Of a stretch of DNA of 10,722 bases, positions 5,004-10,722 are shown piece after piece. Position 1 is the stretch's first letter; every line of letters starts with the position of its first letter. The stretch comes from JAAYJM01 sp964499465. Lineage in GTDB: Bacteria > Bacteroidota > Ignavibacteria > Kapaibacteriales > UBA2268. Made by a program: the position numbers and the translations under genes. The notes beneath the pieces are model-generated. The model saw only the letters and a list, made by a program, of their open reading frames with translations, searched no databases and was not told where the DNA came from. The stretch covers positions 1 through 10,722 of the forward strand of contig CAZCLJ010000158.1 in the NCBI GenBank assembly GCA_964499465.1. The letters run 5' to 3'.

Positions 5004-7352
5004 ATGGAAATAATTGAAGAAAAAGCACTGCAACGTGAAACATTAAAAGAACTTGAATACTATCAGGTTTTGGAAATTATTGCAAAGAAAGCAAATTCAG
5101 ATTTAGGCAAGGAAATTATTTTATCCGCCGAACCAACTGACAACATATTTCAACTTCAGCGCGAGCATAATTTGGTTGAAGAAACCACTCAACTGCTGCT
5201 ATACGATGACGAGTTGCCTATTGAAGGGCTTTCTGATGTTCGTTCTAAACTTTATAAGGCACAAATTGAAAATTCCGTTTTAAGCACAACAGAACTGCTA
5301 ACTGTTAAAGATTTCATACGGCTTTGCCGCCTGCTCAAAGGATATTTCAATACCCGCACAGAAAAATATCCAAATCTTTACGATGAGATTTTTCAATTGA
5401 GTGAAAACATTTTGCTTGAAAAACACATTGGCGATGCTATTGATGAAACTGGCGAAGTAAAAGACAATGCATCAAAGGAACTTTCCCGCATACGCAGAGA
5501 AATCAGCAGTAAGTCCGCTTTTCTGCGTAGCCGTCTGCAAAAAATACTAAAAAAGATTTCTGAAGAAGATATGCTTCAGGAGGATTTCGCTACTATAAGA
5601 GATGAACGCTTCGTTATTCCAGTGAAAGTGGAGCATAAGCGCCACATTCCCGGTATTATCCACGGAGTTTCGCAAACCGGTGCAACTGTTTTCTTAGAGC
5701 CAATGGAGATTTTTGAACTTAACAATGAGGTTTCACTATTAAGAAATGAAGAAACAAGAGAAATTTTCAAAATTCTTTCTAATCTCACGTCTGAACTGCG
5801 TCAGGAGGTAAGCGGATTTATTTATTCAGTTACGATTATCGCTCATTTGGATTCAGTTATAGCAAAAGCAAGGTATGCAAACGAATATAACTGCATAAAA
5901 CCAATCATTTCTGAAGAAAATGAAATTGTTTTGCAAAACATACGCCATCCCTTGCTTATTCAATCAAAAGGAATGAAAAACGTTATTCCGCTTACAATTG
6001 ATTTCAATTCAGAAAAACGCGGTCATTTGATTTCCGGTCCTAATGCAGGTGGAAAAACCGTTGCCCTAAAAAGCATTGGAATAAATATTGCCCTCGCTCT
6101 TGCCGGTTTTTTTCCGCTTGGTTACTGCAAAACAAATTACCGTGATATTTTTTCATCTATCGGCGACCATCAATCAATTGAAAATGATTTAAGCACATTC
6201 AGTTCACAAATAAAAGAACTGAAGCAAATCGTTGACAACTGCACATCTTCTTCGCTCGTTCTTATTGACGAAATCGGTTCCGGAACTGACCCGCAGGAAG
6301 GTGGCGCCCTTGCAGCCGGCGTGTTGGATACTTTTTTAGAAATAAAACTTTTTTTTGTTGCAACCACTCACCAGTCTTCGCTTAAGGCATATTCACTAAA
6401 CAAAACGGAAATAGAAAATTGCTCGCTTGAATTTAATCAAACGCAGCTAAAACCAACTTATAAATTCTTGCAGGGAATTCCCGGAAACAGCTATGCCTTT
6501 GTTCTGGCTGAAAATCTTGGACTTTCCAAGTTAGTTTTGGAGCGTGCAAAAAAATATATTGGTGAAAAGCAAACTCAACTTGAAGAAAGCATTTCAATTT
6601 TACAGGAATACCGCAACAAAGCAGAAGAAAACATACAAATCGCTGAGCAATACAAACTTAAAGCAGAAAAATTAAAAGAAGATTATGAAGCGAAGTTAAA
6701 GGAAATTAAAGAGAAAAAATCGGTTTATATACGTAATGCAAAGGAAGAAGCTGCTGACATTCTGCAAAATGCTAATGCTTTAATTGAAAATACCATTAAG
6801 GAAATCAAGGAAGCACAAAAACCAATTGTTGAAATTAAAAAGGATTTCTTTGCAAAAAAGGAAAAAATCGTTGAGCAAGTTAAAAAGTTAGAGCCAACCA
6901 AAGAAGACAGCAAGGAAGTGCTTTTCCCCGGAAATGCGGTTACTATGGAGGATTCCTCTGAAGTCGGCATAATCATTTCTATTAACGAAAAAAACAATAC
7001 TGCTATTGTCGAGTTCAACGAAGTGAAATTCAAAGTGGAGCTAAGCCAGTTGCATAAAACTGATTTGCCAAAAACTAAGAAAACAAGTGCTGCTGATTAT
7101 ATTCGCTTCGATGCAAGCACCCGTATTGATTTACGCGGCAAGCGTGCTGAAGAATCTATTCGTGAAGTGGACGATTTCCTTTCACAAGCTGTTATGGGTA
7201 ATGCTGACCAAATCACTATTATACACGGAAAAGGTACAGGCGCCCTGCGCAAAGCAATACAGGAGTTTTTATATCACCACCCATCTGTTAAATCATTCCG
7301 CAACGGCGATTTACTCGAAGGTGGCGATGGGGTTACGGTGGTAGAACTGTAA
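5004..7352 (+). CDS. mutS2: Endonuclease MutS2 / ribosome-collision ATPase
   Basis: Full-length MutS2 of 782 residues, the usual size for the family. Residues about 1-310 are the MutS core/lever region (domain III-like). The ATPase domain follows, with Walker A GPNAGGKT at 345-352, the signature-like STFSSQ at 397-402 and Walker B LVLIDE ending at D422-E423, then GSGTDPQEGGALAAG. Residues about 520-640 are a long Lys/Glu-rich coiled coil. About 640-692 looks like the KOW-type segment. The C-terminal Smr domain (about 706-782) has DLRG at 709-712 and HGKGTGALR at 741-749. MutS2 lacks the mismatch-recognition domain of MutS. It has been linked to suppression of recombination, and in Bacillus subtilis (as RqcU) to splitting collided ribosomes. 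The ATG at 5004 follows an A-rich leader without a Shine-Dalgarno sequence. All key motifs are intact. It is transcribed alone, divergent from the 70-aa gene and convergent with the hydrolase at 7826-8620. Confidence 0.97.
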   Translation: MEIIEEKALQRETLKELEYYQVLEIIAKKANSDLGKEIILSAEPTDNIFQLQREHNLVEETTQLLLYDDELPIEGLSDVRSKLYKAQIENSVLSTTELLTVKDFIRLCRLLKGYFNTRTEKYPNLYDEIFQLSENILLEKHIGDAIDETGEVKDNASKELSRIRREISSKSAFLRSRLQKILKKISEEDMLQEDFATIRDERFVIPVKVEHKRHIPGIIHGVSQTGATVFLEPMEIFELNNEVSLLRNEETREIFKILSNLTSELRQEVSGFIYSVTIIAHLDSVIAKARYANEYNCIKPIISEENEIVLQNIRHPLLIQSKGMKNVIPLTIDFNSEKRGHLISGPNAGGKTVALKSIGINIALALAGFFPLGYCKTNYRDIFSSIGDHQSIENDLSTFSSQIKELKQIVDNCTSSSLVLIDEIGSGTDPQEGGALAAGVLDTFLEIKLFFVATTHQSSLKAYSLNKTEIENCSLEFNQTQLKPTYKFLQGIPGNSYAFVLAENLGLSKLVLERAKKYIGEKQTQLEESISILQEYRNKAEENIQIAEQYKLKAEKLKEDYEAKLKEIKEKKSVYIRNAKEEAADILQNANALIENTIKEIKEAQKPIVEIKKDFFAKKEKIVEQVKKLEPTKEDSKEVLFPGNAVTMEDSSEVGIIISINEKNNTAIVEFNEVKFKVELSQLHKTDLPKTKKTSAADYIRFDASTRIDLRGKRAEESIREVDDFLSQAVMGNADQITIIHGKGTGALRKAIQEFLYHHPSVKSFRNGDLLEGGDGVTVVEL

Positions 7353-7360
7353 TATTGTTA

Positions 7361-7469
7361 ATGGTTTTCGGTTTATGGTTTATGGTTTTCGGCTATCGGC
7401 TGTTAGCTGTCGGCTATAAGTTGTTAGCTGTCGGCTGTCGGCTATAAGCTGTTAGCTGTCGGCTATAAG
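7361..7469. repeat. Imperfect tandem repeat rich in CGGCT and TTAGCTG
   Basis: Begins with ATGGTTTTCGG and TTATGGTTT units, then runs of GTTAGCTGTCGGCTATAAG. That 19-mer is exact at 7402-7420 and 7451-7469, with a variant containing an extra TCGGCTG between them. It starts eight bases after the mutS2 stop codon. No open coding frame is convincing. Confidence 0.7.
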
Positions 7470-7491
7470 TCATTGGTATTATTTCTTTTAC

Positions 7492-7512
7492 TAATGACGA
7501 ATAACTAATGAC
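7492..7512. repeat. Three heptamer units
   Basis: TAATGAC, GAATAAC, TAATGAC in exact 7-bp register, the same units as in the arrays at 2473-2533 and 2630-2664. Confidence 0.55.
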
Positions 7513-7558
7513 CTATTAAAAATACTCATATAAAAATATTACTTCTTATTATAAAATA

Positions 7559-7595
7559 TGCGAAATAAGAAGCTACGAGGCATCATGAGTTCTGA
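7559..7595 (+). repeat. Solitary 37-bp short end
   Basis: TGCGAAAT, seven bases, TACGAGGCATC and a GAGTTCTGA tail. Same length as the short end at 10479-10515 and about 31 of 37 identical. No matching long end lies upstream, so this is a solo end or the remnant of a cassette. Confidence 0.65.
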
Positions 7596-7628
7596 AGATG
7601 TGCCACACTTTGAAAGTGTGGCACATCT
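7596..7628. repeat. 16-bp hairpin in the variable hairpin slot
   Basis: AGATGTGCCACACTTT, one base, then its exact reverse complement. It shares the outer AGATGT/ACATCT pairs with the hairpins at 305-337 and 2763-2795, but the inner stem is different and still perfectly paired. There is no T-run after it, though it lies between two convergent genes. Confidence 0.8.
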
Positions 7629-7647
7629 GACGAGAAGAATGAACCAG

Positions 7648-7720
7648 TAGAGACGCAGCATTCTGTGTCTCTAAAAGAAAACGAATATAAATGTAGAGAC
7701 GCAATGCATTACGTCCCTAC
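7648..7720. repeat. Pair of TAGAGACGC palindromic repeats
   Basis: 7648-7673 folds into an 11-bp stem (one G-T pair) with loop CATT. 7693-7720 (GTAGAGACGCAATGC and ATTACGTCCCTAC) folds with two mismatches. Palindromes of the GTAGAGACG...CGTCTCTAC kind are common dispersed repeats in cyanobacteria and other phyla, as I recall. The stretch 7721-7825 after them holds nothing I recognise. Confidence 0.65.
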
Positions 7721-7825
7721 AAAACGAACGAAAAATAATCAGATAATCTCTTGCAGGAAAAAAAGAAAAAATCTCCATTTCCAAATAAAATTTATTAAGC
7801 AAAGTCCCCAAAATTTTAACTACAT

Positions 7826-8620
7826 TTAAGCATAAAACTCTGGTCTTCTATCCTTAAAAATATCATTATACTCATTAAACATTTTATTCCTTGTTAATTC
7901 TGGATTAATAGTGCATTTTAGGATTTCATCACCTTCCTTTTGAGCTGCTTTCAAAATTGAACCATTAAAATCCCAAAACGCTGAAGTTCCGTTAAACTGC
8001 AGATTCTCTCCATTTCTTTCTTCATTTCCATATCTGTTTGAAACAGCAAGGTAAACCTTATTTTCAACAGAACGGGCTGGCATAACAGAATGCCAAATCT
8101 TAGTAACGAGATTTGAAGGACAAACAATGAGGTCTGCACCTTTCATTCCAAGAGTGCGGGCTGCTTCAGGAAAACGCCAGTCATAGCAAATCATTGTTCC
8201 AAGCTTCAAATCGAATGGCTTATAATCAATAACAAAGAAACCAGTATTGCCTTCGTCAAAACAAAATCGCTCTTTATAGAACAGATGAGTTTTTCTGTAA
8301 CAGGCAGAATACTTTTCTTCCGGGAATAAAATAGCAGCAGAGTTAAATAGTTCTGTCCTGAACTTTTCAGCAAATCCAAAGACAATTATTTTATTTAGTT
8401 TAGTAGCTAATTCCTGAAAGTGCTTAATAGTGATTCCATCAAATTCATCAGAATTTTCTTCTACTTCCTCCCTGTTTAAAAAGAAATATCCTGATGTTGA
8501 AAGTTCTGGAAAAATTATTAAATCAGAACTATCTTTTCCTATTATCTGTTCCATTTTTGAAATATTTGAGTTTTTTTCAAATAATTTAGGACAGAATTGA
8601 ACTATAGAAATGTTTATCAT
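7826..8620 (-). CDS. Carbon-nitrogen hydrolase (nitrilase superfamily)
   Basis: A 264-residue cytoplasmic enzyme with the complete nitrilase-superfamily triad: E39 in IIFPELSTSGY, K110 in YRKTHLF and C145 in GTMICYDWRFPEAAR. These enzymes hydrolyse amides, carbamoyl compounds or nitriles through a cysteine thioester intermediate. The substrate cannot be told from sequence alone. The WRFPEAAR context after the cysteine and the C-terminal DRRPEFYA tail are typical of small-amide hydrolases of the Nit/omega-amidase/N-carbamoyl type rather than true nitrilases. No signal peptide or membrane segment is seen. The length is normal. It is convergent with mutS2 and divergent from the NlpC/P60 gene, so it is probably monocistronic. 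The ATG at 8620 starts directly on the first beta strand (INISIVQFCP), as expected for the fold. Confidence 0.93.
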   Translation of the reverse strand: MINISIVQFCPKLFEKNSNISKMEQIIGKDSSDLIIFPELSTSGYFFLNREEVEENSDEFDGITIKHFQELATKLNKIIVFGFAEKFRTELFNSAAILFPEEKYSACYRKTHLFYKERFCFDEGNTGFFVIDYKPFDLKLGTMICYDWRFPEAARTLGMKGADLIVCPSNLVTKIWHSVMPARSVENKVYLAVSNRYGNEERNGENLQFNGTSAFWDFNGSILKAAQKEGDEILKCTINPELTRNKMFNEYNDIFKDRRPEFYA

Positions 8621-8923
8621 TATATAATTATTATTTTATTGTAAATTAAATCATTAATCTTAAAATCAATTTAAATATTATTTAATATTGCTAAAAATAA
8701 AAAAGTGTTTAATATTTTCAACAATAGCTATAATTTAAAGAATTCACAAAATTATTACATTTTATTCAATTTGAAAAAAAAATTAATAAAAAATTAAAAA
8801 ATATTAATTTGAAAAAAGTGCTTTTATATGTAATTATTCTTTTGTTTCTTGTAAAAAATTAAAAATGAATTTTTTAAAATTAATTTAAATTAATTGATTT
8901 AAGTAAGTATAACTGGAGAAAAA
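8621..8923. other. Divergent intergenic region, very AT-rich
   Basis: 303 bases between the divergent hydrolase and NlpC/P60 genes. Both promoters must lie here, but the sequence is almost entirely A and T, with many A-runs. I could not find a TTG-N19-TAnnTTTG pair that I would defend. The other repeat families of the window are absent here. Confidence 0.5.
8915..8918 (+). promoter_or_regulatory. GGAG Shine-Dalgarno-like site for the NlpC/P60 gene
   Basis: CTGGAGAAAAAATG places GGAG five bases before the ATG at 8924. Most other starts in the window have no such sequence, so it supports this start. Confidence 0.5.
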
Positions 8924-9808
8924 ATGCGAAATAGATTTACAAGATTTTATAAAATATTAGTACTTTTATTAGTCATTCCCGGACTAATAGCAATAACTCC
9001 AATTGAATCCCAATCAAAAGCAAAAAAATCAACTGTATCTGTTAAAAAGAAAACCACTTCCAAAAAGAAAAAAAAGAAAAGAACATCTCGAAGAAAACGC
9101 TCTTATAACCCTGAAAAAACCCGTAACGACGCAACTGAATTAATAAGGAACAATTCTGTTGAAATAAGTGCTTTAGCTGGTTTAAACCCAAACACTGACA
9201 GCATTGCTGTAAACCAACAATTGAATGAGAATAATATTACTACTGAAGAAAACTTTTATGAACAAGGAGAAGATATAGCCGAACTCGAACTTGAAGATGA
9301 CGTTGAAGTTGATATAGAAAGTTTTAAGGTCTTATGGTTAAGCTACGTTGAAGATGAAGATATTAATGCCTATACTGTTGGTGGAATCAAGAAAAAAGAC
9401 ATAATGGACGCGATTATGGATTGGCTCGGCACTCCATATCATTTTGGCGGCTCAAATGTTCGTGGTATTGACTGCTCTGCCTTTGTTCAGACTATATTTA
9501 ATAATTCTGCTCAGATTTCTCTCCCAAGAACTGCAAGAGAGCAACATACTGTCGGAATGAAAGTGAAAAAAAGTGAATTAGAATTTGGTGATTTAGTATT
9601 CTTCCATACTTATTCCCGTTCCTTTGCTTCACACGTTGGAATCTATCTTGGTGACAATTTGTTTGCCCATTCGAGTTCAAGATATGGAGTAACTGTTTCT
9701 TCACTCGAAAGTACTTTTTACAATAAAAGATTTATTGGCGGAAAACGCCTTAGTTCAAGAGATGTTGTGAAGTTCAGCAACGAAAATGAATATGATAATA
9801 CTCATTAA
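8924..9808 (+). CDS. Secreted NlpC/P60 peptidoglycan endopeptidase
   Basis: A 294-residue exported protein with a C-terminal NlpC/P60 cysteine peptidase domain, which cuts peptide stems of peptidoglycan. Residues 1-29 give a basic start and hydrophobic stretch (ILVLLLVIPGLIAI), a signal peptide or N-terminal anchor. Residues 32-59 form a strikingly Lys/Arg-rich tract, and 109-132 are acidic. The catalytic domain covers about 156-276: C184 in GIDCSAFV, H237 in SHVGIYLG and H249 in FAHSSS make the Cys-His-His triad. LPRTAREQ (200-207) and FGDLVFF (221-227) are family motifs. No SH3b or LysM domain is evident, so the basic tract may take the role of binding the cell wall; this is inferred. The start is supported by GGAG five bases upstream. 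It is divergent from the hydrolase gene. The only thing downstream is repeat DNA. Confidence 0.93.
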   Translation: MRNRFTRFYKILVLLLVIPGLIAITPIESQSKAKKSTVSVKKKTTSKKKKKKRTSRRKRSYNPEKTRNDATELIRNNSVEISALAGLNPNTDSIAVNQQLNENNITTEENFYEQGEDIAELELEDDVEVDIESFKVLWLSYVEDEDINAYTVGGIKKKDIMDAIMDWLGTPYHFGGSNVRGIDCSAFVQTIFNNSAQISLPRTAREQHTVGMKVKKSELEFGDLVFFHTYSRSFASHVGIYLGDNLFAHSSSRYGVTVSSLESTFYNKRFIGGKRLSSRDVVKFSNENEYDNTH

Positions 9809-9830
9809 TTTATTACTCAACTTACTTATT

Positions 9831-9846
9831 CCCCTCTTTTGAGGGG
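9831..9846 (+). terminator. Hairpin after the NlpC/P60 gene
   Basis: CCCCTC, loop TTTT, GAGGGG, 22 bases after the stop codon. A T-run on the plus strand is missing after the stem, so it is either a weak terminator or a small dispersed hairpin. Confidence 0.4.
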
Positions 9847-9861
9847 GCTAAGATACTTGCC

Positions 9862-9903
9862 TGCTATACTATCAAATACTATCAAAAAGTTTATAGTATA
9901 GCA
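9862..9903. repeat. 11-bp perfect inverted repeat
   Basis: TGCTATACTAT at 9862-9872 pairs with 9893-9903 across a 20-nt loop. No further copies are seen in the window. It lies downstream of the GC-rich hairpin. Confidence 0.55.
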
Positions 9904-9988
9904 TTTACATTTTATTTTTCTTATTTAAGAATCAAAACTCCATATCTTCCCTAATCTTTTACACTAAGTTGCTTTTATATTTTATTTA

Positions 9989-10054
9989 GTCATCTGAACC
10001 CCAAAAAGAAAACCTTTATTTCAAGGGAGATGAAATAACGTAGCTAAAAGCTAC
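9989..10054. repeat. Degenerate 55-bp element followed by a small hairpin
   Basis: 9989-10036 has GTCAT, GAACCCC, CCTTTATTTCAAGGGAG and ATGAAAT in the same order as the 55-bp elements, but it is shorter and its ends no longer match well. It is followed by GTAGCT-AAA-AGCTAC (10040-10054), a hairpin in the same slot as the hairpins at 305-337 and 2763-2795 but with a different stem. Confidence 0.5.
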
Positions 10055-10063
10055 AAACAAATT

Positions 10064-10100
10064 TAAGAACTCAGGATGCCTCGTAGCTTGTCATTTCGCA
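10064..10100 (-). repeat. 37-bp short end, reversed
   Basis: Contains GCCTCGTA, seven bases, ATTTCGCA and is exactly 37 bases long. It matches the reverse complement of 10479-10515 at about 31 positions. No matching reversed long end follows it; instead a 55-bp-type element, the 9-bp array and then a forward long end follow. Confidence 0.65.
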
Positions 10101-10104
10101 GTCT

Positions 10105-10158
10105 TGTCATTTCGCCCCCCCAGATAAAGCAAATACCTCATTATAATTGAGATGACAT
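10105..10158. repeat. 55-bp-type inverted-repeat element, copy 4
   Basis: TGTCAT and ATGACA ends, seven Cs, then AGATAAAGCAAATACCTCAT. The right half (TTATAATTGAG) is diverged. It lies between a short end and the 9-bp array. Confidence 0.6.
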
Positions 10159-10160
10159 AA

Positions 10161-10304
10161 AGTTTAGAAAGATTAGAAGGTTTAGATAGTTTAGATAGTT
10201 TAGAAAGATTAGATAGTTTTGATAGTTTTGATAGTTTTGATAGTTTTGATAGTTTAGAAAGATTAGATAGTTTAGATAGTTTAGATAGTTTAGATAGTTT
10301 AGAT
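10161..10304. repeat. 16-unit 9-bp tandem repeat
   Basis: Sixteen exact-length 9-bp units beginning AGTTTAGAA at 10161. The variants are AGTTTAGAT, AGTTTAGAA, AGATTAGAT and AGTTTTGAT. The pair AGTTTAGAA-AGATTAGAx recurs at units 1-2, 5-6 and 11-12, which indicates block duplication. Four AGTTTTGAT units (7-10) and four AGTTTAGAT units (13-16) form homogeneous runs. The 9-bp length keeps the minus strand open as Lys-Leu-Ser triplets, but no gene is supported. Copy number is likely to vary between strains; this is inferred. Confidence 0.85.
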
Positions 10305-10308
10305 AGTT

Positions 10309-10515
10309 TCAGAACTCCAGCCCCCATAACGAAAATAAAGGAGTTAGAAAGGTTGCCTCGTAAAAAATAATTTCGCAAATTACCCTGAAAAGTTGTCATT
10401 CTGAACGAAGTGAAGAATCTCACAAGTCATTGCTACCACAGACTTTGAGATTCTTCACTTCGTTCAGAATGACAAGACTGCGAAATAGCAAACTACGAGG
10501 CATCTGGAGTTCTGA
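10309..10515 (+). repeat. Mosaic repeat cassette C (best-preserved copy)
   Basis: A nested palindrome with three concentric pairs. Outermost, TCAGAACTCCAG (10309-10320) pairs perfectly with 10504-10515. Next, GCCTCGTA-N7-ATTTCGCA (10355-10377) pairs with 10479-10501 in both half-sites. Innermost is a 30-bp perfect inverted repeat (10393-10422 with 10446-10475). The left end is longer because it holds 32 extra bases after the outer repeat (CCCCCATAACGAAAATAAAG and onward), giving the 69-bp long end and 37-bp short end seen elsewhere. Non-coding. Confidence 0.8.
10393..10475. repeat. Long hairpin repeat, copy 3 (30-bp perfect stem)
   Basis: Thirty-base arms starting TTGTCATTCTGAACGAAG pair without mismatch around a 23-nt loop (10423-10445, starting CAAGTCATTGCT). 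GTCATTCTGAACGAAGTGAA-type hairpins occur, as far as I recall, as dispersed repeats in many bacterial genomes. This is the intact version here. Confidence 0.85.
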
Positions 10516-10561
10516 GTTCTGAATTTTAACTTTTGTAAAGTTTTGTTTGTAAGAATTAGCG

Positions 10562-10616
10562 ATGTCATTGGTAACCCCATTATAAAGCAAGTGCTTTATT
10601 TAAATGGAAATGACAT
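10562..10616. repeat. 55-bp inverted-repeat element, copy 5
   Basis: ATGTCAT and ATGACAT ends, GGTAACCCC, and the central hairpin ATAAAGCA-AG-TGCTTTAT identical to copy 1. The remaining bases to 10722 hold nothing I recognise beyond C-rich runs near 10657-10670. Confidence 0.75.
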
Positions 10617-10722
10617 ATATTTATAAGGTATTATGAAAATAGAATTGAAAGAAATCCCCCCTACCCCCTGACGTTACCCTTTAATATTACTAAATACAAA
10701 CATATTTCTATATATACCAACA

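Noticed and set aside
6725..7033. Minus-strand frame of about 100 codons inside mutS2
   Set aside because: It lies within the coiled-coil and KOW-like coding region of a clearly functional mutS2. The product is low-complexity Ser/Leu/Phe typical of an antisense shadow.
10091..10423. Open frame on the minus strand encoding a run of Lys-Leu-Ser triplets
   Set aside because: It is open because the 9-bp tandem array has a length divisible by three. Its start lies in the long hairpin and its end in a 55-bp-type element, both non-coding repeats, and the protein has no domain-like part.
1..10722. Insertion sequence, transposase, integrase or REP-associated tyrosine transposase
   Set aside because: No protein in the window carries a transposase or recombinase motif, so the repeats can only be called non-autonomous.
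1..10722. tRNA, rRNA or riboswitch
   Set aside because: No T-arm GGTTCGANTCC-type sequence with a cloverleaf, no rRNA segment and no riboswitch core was found in the intergenic regions.

Overview
This AT-rich window looks chromosomal and most likely comes from the Bacteroidota/Ignavibacteriota/Kapabacteria side of the FCB group. That placement is an inference. It rests on the low GC, the general lack of Shine-Dalgarno sequences, a MutS2 gene, and a secreted protein ending in paired GWN...FGINxIG repeats that I associate with that group. No ribosomal or tRNA gene is present to settle it.

Layout: 1-643 holds no gene but contains a nested palindromic repeat cassette. 644-2221 encodes a secreted propeller/FN3-like protein. 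2222-3021 is a second gene-free repeat block. 3022-4744 is a small accessory island: an unknown 103-aa protein (-), a DUF2442 protein (+), a 63-aa small protein (-), a minimal nucleotidyltransferase of MNT type without a HEPN partner (-), and a 70-aa antitoxin-like protein (-) whose overlapping downstream frame is only 21 codons long. 5004-7352 is full-length mutS2. 7353-7825 is a third repeat block between convergent genes. 7826-8620 (-) is a nitrilase-superfamily hydrolase with an intact Glu-Lys-Cys triad. 8924-9808 is a secreted NlpC/P60 cell-wall hydrolase, divergent from the hydrolase. 9809-10722 is the fourth and densest repeat block.

The housekeeping genes (mutS2, hydrolase, NlpC/P60) look complete and ordinary. 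The accessory island reads as toxin-antitoxin-type debris: single components without partners, two of them preceded by the same 45-bp upstream block (44/45 identical).

The most unusual content is the gene-free DNA. It is built from a few modules reused in different combinations: (a) a 23-bp core, GCCTCGTA-N7-ATTTCGCA, with invariant spacing in nine places; (b) a 69-bp long end and a 37-bp short end built around that core, which bracket different interiors in three cassettes, one of them reversed; (c) a 55-bp element with TGTCAT/ATGACA ends; (d) an 80-nt long hairpin with the same termini, whose 23-nt loop is flipped in one copy; (e) a small hairpin slot whose stem sequence changes while pairing is kept; (f) 7-bp and 9-bp tandem arrays. 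No transposase, integrase or CRISPR genes lie in the window, so any mobilising enzyme would have to act from elsewhere.
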